DNA from: an uncultured Eubacteriales bacterium
GTDB taxonomy: Bacteria; Bacillota; Clostridia; Oscillospirales; CAG-272
Direction of reading: 5' to 3'
DNA: 46,116 bases
Assembly (NCBI GenBank): GCA_934486825.1
Contig: CAKSQF010000016.1
Span: forward strand, 1-46,116
Shown: positions 38,154 through 46,026 of the stretch, piece after piece
How positions within the stretch are numbered: the stretch's first letter is position 1
Layout of the letters: every line of letters starts with the position of its first letter
The notes under the pieces: generated by a model
Databases searched by the model: none
What the model was told of the DNA's origin: nothing
Seen by the model: only the letters and a program-made list of their open reading frames with translations
Position numbers and translations under genes: made by a program

Positions 38154-39770
38154 ATGGCGGCGCAGGCAACTATCAGAGAAGAGATCGACCGCAGACGCAC
38201 GTTTGCGATAATTTCACACCCGGACGCGGGAAAAACAACGCTCACAGAGAAATTTCTGCTTTACGGCGGAGCAATACAGACCGCAGGCTCGGTCAAGGGC
38301 AAGGCAAACGACAGGCATGCCGTGTCCGACTGGATGGAGCTTGAAAAGCAGCGAGGCATCTCGGTAACCTCGTCGGTAATGCAGTTCAGCTACGAGGGCT
38401 ACTGCATAAACATACTTGACACTCCCGGGCATCAGGACTTCTCGGAGGACACCTACCGCACACTGATGGCAGCCGACAGCGCGGTAATGGTCATCGACGC
38501 CGCAAAAGGCATTGAGCCGCAGACCCGCAAGCTGTTCAAGGTCTGCGCAATGCGCGGCATACCGATTTTCACCTTCATCAACAAGCTGGACCGCGAGGCG
38601 CGCGATCCGTTTGAGCTGCTCGACGAGCTTGAGACCGAGTTCGGTATCGGAACCTATCCGATGAACTGGCCGATCTCCTGCGGAGCCTCATTCAAGGGCG
38701 TTTACGACAGAGAAAAGGAGTGCATCCTCACATTTGACAACTTCCATGGCGGCAGGAACCGTCTCGAAGCGATCGAATGTCCGATAAGCGACAGAGAAAA
38801 ACTTGAAAAGCTGATCGGAGACCGGCTTGCGGGCGAGCTTATCGATCAGATAGAGCTTGTCGATGTCGCGGGCTACGAATTTGACATTGACAGAGTCCGC
38901 GCGGGCAAGCTGTCTCCCGTATTCTTCGGGTCGGCGCTCAACAATTTCGGCATTGAGCCTTTTCTCGAAAGCTTTCTGAAAATGACGAGCCACCCGCTTT
39001 CGCACACCGACGCGGCAAGCGGTCAGACGGTTGACCCCTTCTGCGAAAAATTTTCGGCATTTGTTTTCAAGATACAGGCAAATATGAACAAGGCGCACCG
39101 CGACAGGATCGCATTCATGCGCATCTGCTCGGGCAAATTCGAACGCGGAAAGGAATATTTCCATGTTCAGGAGAACAAAAACATCAAGCTTTCACAGCCT
39201 CAGCAGATGATGGCGCAGGAAAGAGAGGTCATCGACGAGGCATATGCGGGCGATATAATCGGCGTCTTCGACCCCGGTATCTTCTCGATAGGCGATACCG
39301 TCTGCGACCCGTCGATGAAAGTCAGATTCTCGGGCATCCCGACCTTTGCCCCCGAGCATTTTGCGGTGGTCGAACAGATAGACTCGATGAAGCGCAAGCA
39401 GTTTGCAAAGGGAATGAATCAGATCGCGCAGGAGGGTGCGATACAGATGTTCACCTTCCCGGGTGCGGGAATGGAACGCCTTGTGGTCGGAGTTGTCGGC
39501 ATGCTCCAGTTCGACGTGCTGAAATTCCGCATGGACAGCGAATACGGGGTGGGATACCGTCAGGAAAATCTGCCGCATCAGTATATAAGATATGTCAAAA
39601 ACAGTCCGAAACCGATATCCGAGCTGAATCTGATGTCGCAGACGAGGCATGTCTGCGATCTCAAAGGAAACGATCTGCTGATATTCGTCGGCGAATACGA
39701 GATCGACTGGGCTGTTGACAAAAATCCCGGACTTGAACTTGCCGAATTCGGCAGCAACGAGGCAGAATGA
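38154..39770 (+). CDS. prfC: Peptide chain release factor 3
   Basis: RF3 is a translational GTPase that removes RF1 or RF2 from the ribosome after peptide release. The 538-residue protein has G1 SHPDAGKTT (about 21-29), G2 region QRGISVTSS, G3 DTPGHQDF, G4 NKLDREARDPFELLDE, then the EF-Tu-like domain II and the RF3-specific C-terminal domain (QFDVLKFRMDSEYGVGYRQE, with YIRYV after). KGKANDRHAVSDWMELEKQRGISV is diagnostic for RF3. AAAGGATAAA precedes the ATG at a slightly long spacing. The stop codon overlaps the start of the acetyltransferase gene. Confidence 0.97.
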   Translation: MAAQATIREEIDRRRTFAIISHPDAGKTTLTEKFLLYGGAIQTAGSVKGKANDRHAVSDWMELEKQRGISVTSSVMQFSYEGYCINILDTPGHQDFSEDTYRTLMAADSAVMVIDAAKGIEPQTRKLFKVCAMRGIPIFTFINKLDREARDPFELLDELETEFGIGTYPMNWPISCGASFKGVYDREKECILTFDNFHGGRNRLEAIECPISDREKLEKLIGDRLAGELIDQIELVDVAGYEFDIDRVRAGKLSPVFFGSALNNFGIEPFLESFLKMTSHPLSHTDAASGQTVDPFCEKFSAFVFKIQANMNKAHRDRIAFMRICSGKFERGKEYFHVQENKNIKLSQPQQMMAQEREVIDEAYAGDIIGVFDPGIFSIGDTVCDPSMKVRFSGIPTFAPEHFAVVEQIDSMKRKQFAKGMNQIAQEGAIQMFTFPGAGMERLVVGVVGMLQFDVLKFRMDSEYGVGYRQENLPHQYIRYVKNSPKPISELNLMSQTRHVCDLKGNDLLIFVGEYEIDWAVDKNPGLELAEFGSNEAE

Positions 39771-40618
39771 AAATGACGATAACAGTAAACTGCGACGAAA
39801 CGCTTGTCCGCTTTGCCGCAGAGTTTGCGGCAAAGCTTAACGGCAGTCCCGACACGGCGTCGATGTTTTGTCCGTCAAAATACGATGATATAGTCTCCGA
39901 CATGAAGGCAAGCGGAAATCTTACGGTCGGCAGAGACGAAAACCGAAAAATATGCGCGGTCTGCTGGATGTTTTACGATCCCGAGCGAAAAAATGCCGAC
40001 GTCAATCTTTTTGCAGGCGAATCGCTCGCGGGCGAAATTTTCGCTGCGGCACGCAAAGCCGGGGATTTTGCTCCCGACACGCATTTCACATTTTATTTCC
40101 CGAAACAGAATGTCGCTCTTGCGGATTTTCTCGAAAAATCGGGAGCGAGGGCGAATACCGACGAGTACGGTCTGCTCCTTACGAAAGGAAAAGAGAGAAA
40201 CATCTGCGACAGCGACCGCATTTCGCCGATAAAACCGACAGAGTTTGCCGGATTCGAAAGGCTCCATGACAGCATCTTCCCGGAGCTTTACATTACGGGC
40301 AAGGGGATAACAGACAGCATCGGCAAAAACAGAGAGATCTTTGTTATGACCGAGGACGGCGGGATTTCGGCATACAGCGTGCTTGAGCGCACCTCCGATC
40401 CCTCGCTTGCGGTAGCCGGGATCATCGGCGTAAAAGAGGGCATGCGGCATCGGGGCAGAGGCAGGGCGGTGCTCGGGCACCTCATAAAGGCGGCATTTTC
40501 GGACGATCGGGTAAACAGACTGCGTCTGATCGTTGACTGCGACAACTTCAATGCGCTGAGGCTCTATTTTGATCTCGGCTTTGAGATCGAATTCGAAAAC
40601 AAGTGCTATACGATGTAA
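39767..40618 (+). CDS. GNAT-family N-acetyltransferase
   Basis: The 283-residue protein has its GNAT core in the C-terminal half: VAGIIGVKEGMRHRGRGRAVLGHLIKAAF with the acetyl-CoA loop RHRGRGRA, and DCDNFNALRLYFDLGFEIEFENKCYTM, the usual last two strands. The N-terminal half is more diverged and may be a second, degenerate GNAT-like fold, as in other two-domain members. Substrate unknown. It overlaps prfC by four bases (ATGA, 39767-39770); a second ATG at 39773 is also possible. Co-transcribed with prfC. Confidence 0.85.
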   Translation: MKMTITVNCDETLVRFAAEFAAKLNGSPDTASMFCPSKYDDIVSDMKASGNLTVGRDENRKICAVCWMFYDPERKNADVNLFAGESLAGEIFAAARKAGDFAPDTHFTFYFPKQNVALADFLEKSGARANTDEYGLLLTKGKERNICDSDRISPIKPTEFAGFERLHDSIFPELYITGKGITDSIGKNREIFVMTEDGGISAYSVLERTSDPSLAVAGIIGVKEGMRHRGRGRAVLGHLIKAAFSDDRVNRLRLIVDCDNFNALRLYFDLGFEIEFENKCYTM

Positions 40619-40660
40619 TGATTTCTGTGCATGCCCGTAATTTTATAGGAAAGGCGGTTA

Positions 40661-41740
40661 TTGGTCGTGGAATTGAACCAACCCATTAACAGCAACAACG
40701 GATTACCGCAATTTGCGGATCCGCCGTTCACAACAATTGAATTGTTCGCAGGAGCCGGCGGTCTTGCGTTAGGTGTCGAAAAAGCAGGCTTTAATACAAT
40801 AGGGCTGATTGAATTTGATAAAGATGCCGCCGATACGCTGAAAAAGAACCGTCCGGATTGGAATGTTATTTGCGATGATATAGCAAATATTTCTCCTCTT
40901 GATTTAACTGAATACTTCAAATTAAAAGTCGGTGAATTGGATTTGCTTTCAGGAGGTGCTCCCTGTCAGGCATTTTCATATGCGGGAAAACGACTGGGAC
41001 TCGAAGATGCCCGCGGTACGCTTTTTTATCATTATGCCGTGTTTCTGCAAAAACTCCAGCCGAAAACATTTTTATTTGAAAATGTCCGGGGGCTTTTGAC
41101 CCATGACGGCGGACGTACATATCAGACAATATTAAATGTTTTCGCAGAGTGCGGATATACCATTCAAAAGCAAGTGTTGAATGCGTGGGACTACGGAAAC
41201 GCTCAAAAGCGTGAAAGGCTGATAACAATCGGCATCCGCAATGATCTGACCAAAAAAATAAAAATTGCTTTCCCAAAACCGCACGATTATAAACCCGTAC
41301 TGCGTGATGTACTTCAAAATGTGCCTGAAAGCGTTGGGGTGCAGTATTCTGATTACAAACGCGATATTTTCAAACTTGTTCCGCCCGGCGGGTATTGGCG
41401 CGATATTCCGGAAGATGTTGCAAAAGCGTATATGAAAAACTGTTGGAATATGGGCGGCGGCAGAACGGGAATTCTGCGTCGTATGAGCATGGACGAACCC
41501 TCGCTTGCTGTTTTAACTTCACCTACGCAAAAACAAACGGAACGTTGTCACCCGCTTGAACCGCGTCCGTTCAATGTGCGCGAAAATGCCAGAATTCAAT
41601 CTTTCCCGGACGAATGGGAATTCTGCGGCGGAATCGGCAGTCAGTATAAACAAGTCGGCAATGCTGTTCCCGTAAATCTTGCGCTTGATGTTGCAATTGA
41701 AATCAGAAAGGGGTTGGAACAAATATCATGTGGAACTTAG
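40661..41740 (+). CDS. DNA (cytosine-5) methyltransferase, Eco47II/Sau96I-like
   Basis: The protein (up to 359 residues) has the C5-methyltransferase motifs in order: I ELFAGAGGLALG (about 27-38), IV GGAPCQAFS with catalytic C102, VI ENVRG (140-144), VIII QKRERL (182-187), then the target-recognition region, IX RPFNVRENARIQSFPDEW and X QVGNAVPV. It methylates cytosine in its site with SAM and protects host DNA. Motif IX and the partner endonuclease point to the GGNCC/GGWCC group. The start is unclear: TTG at 40661 (AGGAAAGG 6 bases upstream) or GTG at 40667. Codon use is AT-richer than the flanks, suggesting transfer. Confidence 0.95.
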   Translation: MVVELNQPINSNNGLPQFADPPFTTIELFAGAGGLALGVEKAGFNTIGLIEFDKDAADTLKKNRPDWNVICDDIANISPLDLTEYFKLKVGELDLLSGGAPCQAFSYAGKRLGLEDARGTLFYHYAVFLQKLQPKTFLFENVRGLLTHDGGRTYQTILNVFAECGYTIQKQVLNAWDYGNAQKRERLITIGIRNDLTKKIKIAFPKPHDYKPVLRDVLQNVPESVGVQYSDYKRDIFKLVPPGGYWRDIPEDVAKAYMKNCWNMGGGRTGILRRMSMDEPSLAVLTSPTQKQTERCHPLEPRPFNVRENARIQSFPDEWEFCGGIGSQYKQVGNAVPVNLALDVAIEIRKGLEQISCGT

Positions 41741-42507
41741 ACTTTATTTCCGAACAGGACTTCAGACACCATGTTCGGAATACAATAAAAAACTATGGCG
41801 AAAAATTAGCACCCTACGACTTAAAGCGATTTAACAGCAATATTGTTGACCCTATCAAACTTATATTTGACAGAACCGTTTATCAGTACAGTTGGGAAGA
41901 AATAATAAAGAACGAGATATTCCGGCAACGTGATAAATCCAATAACAACGACATAGGCTATTTTCATCAACGCATTTTCCAATACATAAAAGGTTGCACC
42001 GTTCCGCAAGCGGGGTGGGACGTTATTTTTACATCCGAAAACGGAATTGAAATTCCCGAATGCGGGAAAGTAGGAACAATTTATGTTGAAATGAAAAACA
42101 AGCACAACACAATGAATTCCGCTTCCGGCGCAAAGACTTACATGAAAATGCAGGGGCAACTATTGGCTGATGACGATTGTTCATGTTTCTTGGTTGAAGC
42201 AATAGCAAAACGATCACAGAACATTGCCTGGTCTGTGTCTGTTGACGGCACAAAACAAAAACACCGCCGCATTCGCCGTGTCAGCATGGACGAATTCTAT
42301 AAAACAGTAACAGGGCAAGATGATGCATTCTATAAAATGTGCATGGTGCTGCCATCGGTTATTCAGGAAGTCGTTTCTGACACTGACAACATTTCCGTTC
42401 CTCACGACACTGTAATTGAAGAATTACAGCAGATAGCAGATAAAAATAACGGCTCATTTGCTCTGGCACTTTATATGCTCGGCTTTGAAACATATATCGG
42501 TTTTTAA
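41728..42507 (+). CDS. Type II restriction endonuclease, Eco47II family
   Basis: The 259-residue protein matches the Eco47II/Sau96I/SinI endonuclease family along its length: a start of the MWNLDFISEQDFRHHV type, DLKRFNSNIVDPIKLIFD, DIGYFHQRIFQYI, GWDVIF, then IYVEMKNKHNTMNSASGAKTYMKMQ. D98 with E121-x-K123 forms a PD-(D/E)xK nuclease site. Family members cut GGWCC or GGNCC; which one here cannot be told from sequence. Its ATG lies 13 bases inside the end of the methyltransferase gene, so the two are coupled. It ends near a large hairpin (42571-42617). Confidence 0.92.
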   Translation: MWNLDFISEQDFRHHVRNTIKNYGEKLAPYDLKRFNSNIVDPIKLIFDRTVYQYSWEEIIKNEIFRQRDKSNNNDIGYFHQRIFQYIKGCTVPQAGWDVIFTSENGIEIPECGKVGTIYVEMKNKHNTMNSASGAKTYMKMQGQLLADDDCSCFLVEAIAKRSQNIAWSVSVDGTKQKHRRIRRVSMDEFYKTVTGQDDAFYKMCMVLPSVIQEVVSDTDNISVPHDTVIEELQQIADKNNGSFALALYMLGFETYIGF

Positions 42508-42570
42508 GCATTTCAGCATCGGTGTTTTGTACTACAAGGTAACATCTTCCTTATAGCTCAAAAACAAATC

Positions 42571-42617
42571 ACCCACGTTATATCGTACAAATTCCCATTG
42601 TACCGTATAACGTGGGT
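42571..42617. terminator. Long imperfect hairpin after the restriction gene
   Basis: A 20-bp stem with one two-base mismatch (42571-42590 with 42598-42617; ACCCACGTTATA pairs with TATAACGTGGGT) encloses the loop ATTCCCA. TGTGTTTATAT follows on the + strand, so it may be a terminator, or the end of a small mobile element. The rest of 42508-42686 shows no gene. Confidence 0.55.
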
Positions 42618-42681
42618 TGTGTTTATATCAGCTCTGTAATTTGCCGTAAACAATGTTTTTTCGGATTTTCGGTAGCACTGC

Positions 42682-42712
42682 AAAAACGCGGTCGGGAAAG
42701 CTCCCGACCGCG
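42682..42712 (-). terminator. Terminator after the collagen-like gene
   Basis: A perfect 11-bp stem (42687-42697 with 42702-42712), loop AAGC, then GTTTTTGC when read on the minus strand. Confidence 0.85.
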
Positions 42713-42721
42713 CGAAAAACA

Positions 42722-44254
42722 TCAGCCTTTTTTCTTTTTCAGCAGGCTGTAAAGAATCAAAACGAGATTGACTTCAAGCGCAAGCGCCGCCACTATGACG
42801 GCGATAACGGTTGTCAGCCTGCCGCCGTCGCTTCCGCCTGTTCCGTCTTTGCCGTCGGCTCCGTCTTTTCCATCCGCTCCGTCCTTGCCGTCAACTCCGT
42901 CTTTGCCGTTAGTTCCGTCCTTGCCGTCCGTTCCGTCCTTGCCGTCCGCTCCGTCTTTGCCGTCCGCTCCGTCTTTTCCGTCCGCTCCGTCTTTGCCGTC
43001 TGTTCCGTCCTTGCCGTCCGCTCCGGTGGCTTTCACACCGAGAGAAATCCATGTCAGACCGCCGTCATACGAAACATACCAGAAGTTATCCTCGCCGATC
43101 TTAAGCTGCGGGGTCTTGCTCCCCGACTCCGGCTCGGATCCGGACAGAGAAATCTCACACATACGGCTTGAATAATCGGTCGCATAATCGCCGTTGCACT
43201 GCTCGTTGAATATGTAAAGTCTGTCGCCGCTATCGGGATCAAAACCGTCCGGAAGGGTCACGGCGGAATATCCGTCGCTCTGACCCGCGTCTTTCAGATT
43301 TTTGATACGCCCGTAATATGTGACCCTGCCGTCATTTATCACCGCCGCCGAAAGATACTCATTATCGCCTGTCTGCGCATTGTTGTAGCCGACGCGAACC
43401 ACATTCCCGACGCGGACGTCGGGAATTACCGCAAATGCGTTCCTTGACGCATCCGAAACGGTCAGTTTATACTCATTTCCGACGGAGTTTCCGACTGCGC
43501 TCAGACCGAATGCCGTCTTTCCGCCGACTGCGGGCGACGAAAAGAGTACGCCGCCGGGTGCGAGATTGAAGGCGGGACGCGCGGTCCTGTTTGAATTTAT
43601 TGAGGTACGCGCCAACTTACCGTCAAAACCGATCAAAATGACATAATCGTCTTCATCCGAGGCGTAAGGCGAACGGAGCAGCCACGCCTTCACTTCGCCG
43701 TTATAATAAGCAACTTTTGCGGAAGGGTCCGCCATGGGAAAGCCGTATTCGGGTCTGTTGTAAATCTCTTCCGCCGAAAGGAAAAATATTTTGTCTCCGT
43801 TCAATATATTTTCCACTGCGGGACCGAGATACGCTCTGTCCGATTTGTATGTTTCCATGATCGCGGCATATTCGGCATCGGTAAACGCCTTGAATTCGTT
43901 TACGCACCAGTAGCGCGCGCTTGAGGTCTGCCAGTCGTTTGTCGCGCCCGGATTGCCGTTGAAAAATATTCCGCCCGCCTTGGTACGACCGAAAAGAATC
44001 TCGCTTAGCAGAAAGAGTCCGTCCTCGCCCGTGTTGGTTTTGTCGTCAAGCACCCGCCATTTTACGGGAGCGTCATTCATGTTGCCGAAATAAATGTAAT
44101 TATAGCCTTTTTCGCTGTCATAGCCGTCGATCCCGCCGATTCCGAGCGATATCTCCCGTCGTCCCGCCCGTTCGTCGGCAAAGACCGTGGCAGTCGGGAC
44201 TGTACCCAAAAGCATCACAAGAATGAGCAGTATGCTCCAAAAGCGTTTTTTCAT
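42722..44254 (-). CDS. Surface protein with DUF6273-like domain and collagen-like tail
   Basis: The protein (510 residues from this start) has a signal peptide (MKKRFWSILLILVMLLGTVPTATVFA), a large DUF6273-like domain (YIYFGNMNDAPVKWRVLD, FLLSEILFG, NDWQTSSARYWCVNEF, AWLLRSPY, RPAFNLAPGGVLF), a module FWYVSYDGGLTWISLG, about 22 Gly-X-Y triplets mostly of the GKDGAD/GKDGTD kind, and a C-terminal membrane helix with KKKKG. It is therefore displayed outside the cell on a collagen-like stalk anchored by the last helix. No function is known. GGAGG precedes the ATG. Its promoter abuts three 16-bp repeats. Confidence 0.85.
   Translation of the reverse strand: MKKRFWSILLILVMLLGTVPTATVFADERAGRREISLGIGGIDGYDSEKGYNYIYFGNMNDAPVKWRVLDDKTNTGEDGLFLLSEILFGRTKAGGIFFNGNPGATNDWQTSSARYWCVNEFKAFTDAEYAAIMETYKSDRAYLGPAVENILNGDKIFFLSAEEIYNRPEYGFPMADPSAKVAYYNGEVKAWLLRSPYASDEDDYVILIGFDGKLARTSINSNRTARPAFNLAPGGVLFSSPAVGGKTAFGLSAVGNSVGNEYKLTVSDASRNAFAVIPDVRVGNVVRVGYNNAQTGDNEYLSAAVINDGRVTYYGRIKNLKDAGQSDGYSAVTLPDGFDPDSGDRLYIFNEQCNGDYATDYSSRMCEISLSGSEPESGSKTPQLKIGEDNFWYVSYDGGLTWISLGVKATGADGKDGTDGKDGADGKDGADGKDGADGKDGTDGKDGTNGKDGVDGKDGADGKDGADGKDGTGGSDGGRLTTVIAVIVAALALEVNLVLILYSLLKKKKG
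42842..43025. repeat. 18-bp tandem repeats encoding the collagen-like tract
   Basis: About ten copies of an 18-bp unit (coding strand GGACGGAGCGGACGGCAA-like, six residues each) with scattered third-base and Ala/Thr/Val/Asn differences. Such tracts can change copy number by slippage. Confidence 0.85.
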
Positions 44255-44318
44255 ATCATTTCCTCCGTTTATACCTAAAAATCGGGGTTTGTAAGGCAAA
44301 ATATTCTCCGCTGCTTTG

Positions 44319-44346
44319 ATTATAACATGCTATACAAAAAAGTCAA
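44319..44346 (-). promoter_or_regulatory. Promoter of the collagen-like gene
   Basis: On the minus strand TTGACT (44346-44341), a 16-bp spacer and TATAAT (44324-44319). The -35 box is part of the proximal copy of the 16-bp repeat. Confidence 0.75.
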
Positions 44347-44388
44347 GCCTTTTTAAAGTCAAGCCTTTTTAAAGTCAAGCCTTTTTAA
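44341..44388. repeat. Three tandem 16-bp repeats, each with a -35-like box
   Basis: AGTCAAGCCTTTTTAA occurs three times without a gap or a difference (44341-44356, 44357-44372, 44373-44388). Read on the minus strand each copy contains TTGACT. Confidence 0.95.
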
Positions 44389-44402
44389 ATATCCCCCGTC
44401 TA

Positions 44403-44430
44403 TTGACTTTTTCCGCAGATATGTTAGAAT
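44403..44430 (+). promoter_or_regulatory. Promoter of the glycosidase-like gene
   Basis: TTGACT (44403-44408), a 16-bp spacer and TAGAAT (44425-44430), about 30 bases before the ATG at 44462. Confidence 0.7.
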
Positions 44431-44461
44431 AACGACAGAGATCACCGAATCGGGAGACATT

Positions 44462-45961
44462 ATGGAAAAATATCTTATTGTATACGGAAAATACGAAGGC
44501 ATGGAAGCCTCCGCCGTAAATCTGCTGACGGCGGAAATAAGCAGATATACAAACAGCCCGCCGACTGTCGCACGGGCGGACGACACCGGTGCAGACGGGC
44601 TTTGCGGCAAAGACGTCGTTATCCTCGGCACTCTTTCGGACAACCGACTGCTTGCCGACAAATACGGGTCGGTCGCGGACGGCGACAGCGAGGGATACGC
44701 CGTCGAAGTCGGCGAGCGCGACGGCAGAAACGTCATATTTATCGCCGCAAACGAAATGCAGGGGGTATATTACGGGGTCGTTGACTTTATTTCGTCATAT
44801 CTTCCGACGGTCGCGCCGACCCTTTTTCCGAATCCGAACGTCAAAGGAGCGTTCGACGCGCCCTTCAACCGACTTATGCCGCCGTTTGCGATCGAAAAAC
44901 GTCCGTGCATCCGAAACCGTGCGATCTGGACATGGGGACACTGCATCCTCGGATACAGGAAATTTTTCGAAAACATGTCGCTTGTCAGGCTGAACGAGGT
45001 CGTTATCTGGAACGACTGCCTCCCGATCAACGCAAAAGAGATCGTCCGATTCGCCCATTCCTATAATATAAGAGTCATATGGGGATTTGCGTGGGGCTGG
45101 GACACACATTGCGCGGAGTTTGACATAAAAAAGTGCTTCGACCCGTCCGAAGTATCGGCATTTGCCGACAAAACACTCGAATATTACGAGAAGGAACTGC
45201 TTCCGAGCGGCGCGGACGGAATATATTTTCAATCGTTTACCGAGCTTCCGAACGACTGCATCAACGGAATCAACATCGCAGATGCGGTTACCGCATGGGT
45301 AAACGGCATTGCGGGCAGACTTTTCGATAAATATCCCGACCTTGAAATTCTGTTCGGTCTGCACGCAACCTCTGTCGCCCGACATCTCGACTGCATCGCG
45401 GGGGTTGACAAAAGAATCAGAATCATATGGGAGGACTGCGGAGCCTTCCCCTATAATTACAACCCGTCAAAGACCGACAATTACGCCGCGACAGAGGCTT
45501 TCACCGATCGCATTGCCACCCTGCGCGGGAGCGGCGAAAAGTTCGGCTGTGTATATAAAGGAATGACAACCCTCTGTTGGGCTGCGGCGGTCGAGGGCGG
45601 CAGGGACAACAGTGTTGTTGAAATTTTCGAACATATCGACCGCAGATATGTTCTCGGAGAAAACTCCGCCGCAGAGATTGACGCACTCTGCGCCGAGCGT
45701 CTGCCTTCATGGAAATATTATACGGCAAAATGGATAAAAAATGCCGATTTTGCCGCAAGACTTACACGCCGCATTTCGGAAAAAACCGACACGGACGCCG
45801 ACATTCAGCTTCTTGTCGAGTACGGGGCATTCGAAAAGGCGATTATGCCCCCTGTCGCTCTTGCGGCAGAAATGCTTTGGCAGCCCTGCGGCGAAACCGC
45901 CGATATTGTCGAACGGGTCATGCAAAGTCCGTTTGTTAAATTTCCGCAGACCTGTCTGTAA
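44462..45961 (+). CDS. Glycosidase-like protein with GH67/GH20-type N-terminal domain
   Basis: The 499-residue protein has an N-terminal alpha/beta domain (VVILGTLSDNRLLADKYG, EGYAVEVGERDGRNVIFIAANEMQGVYYGVVDFIS) like the non-catalytic domain before the barrel of GH67 alpha-glucuronidases and GH20 hexosaminidases. A TIM-barrel-like part follows (NEVVIWNDCLPINAKEIVRFAHSYNIRVIWGFAWGW, GADGIYFQSFTELP, RIIWEDCGAFPYNY). ELP and WEDCG supply candidate catalytic acids. No signal peptide is seen, so a cytoplasmic place is likely. The exact family and substrate are not recognised. Single gene, with its own promoter and a terminator at 45987-46014. Confidence 0.72.
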   Translation: MEKYLIVYGKYEGMEASAVNLLTAEISRYTNSPPTVARADDTGADGLCGKDVVILGTLSDNRLLADKYGSVADGDSEGYAVEVGERDGRNVIFIAANEMQGVYYGVVDFISSYLPTVAPTLFPNPNVKGAFDAPFNRLMPPFAIEKRPCIRNRAIWTWGHCILGYRKFFENMSLVRLNEVVIWNDCLPINAKEIVRFAHSYNIRVIWGFAWGWDTHCAEFDIKKCFDPSEVSAFADKTLEYYEKELLPSGADGIYFQSFTELPNDCINGINIADAVTAWVNGIAGRLFDKYPDLEILFGLHATSVARHLDCIAGVDKRIRIIWEDCGAFPYNYNPSKTDNYAATEAFTDRIATLRGSGEKFGCVYKGMTTLCWAAAVEGGRDNSVVEIFEHIDRRYVLGENSAAEIDALCAERLPSWKYYTAKWIKNADFAARLTRRISEKTDTDADIQLLVEYGAFEKAIMPPVALAAEMLWQPCGETADIVERVMQSPFVKFPQTCL

Positions 45962-45986
45962 GGCTGTGCAATCCCCCCTCATGCAA

Positions 45987-46014
45987 AAAGCACCCGACCT
46001 CGGTCGGGTGCTTT
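45987..46014. terminator. Terminator between convergent genes at the right end
   Basis: A perfect 12-bp stem (45987-45998 with 46003-46014) with loop CTCG. The stem ends are AAAG/CTTT; T-runs are short on both sides. Confidence 0.75.
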
Positions 46015-46026
46015 CTCGTTATAATG

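Noticed and set aside
42508..42686. Search for target-site duplications flanking the restriction genes
   Set aside because: I compared the bases before 40661 with those after 42507 and found no convincing direct repeat.
42768..43175. A Pro/Ser-rich repetitive + strand frame (PSLPSAPSFPSAP)
   Set aside because: It is the reverse reading of the 18-bp collagen-like repeats, and the other strand has signal peptide, ribosome site and membrane anchor.
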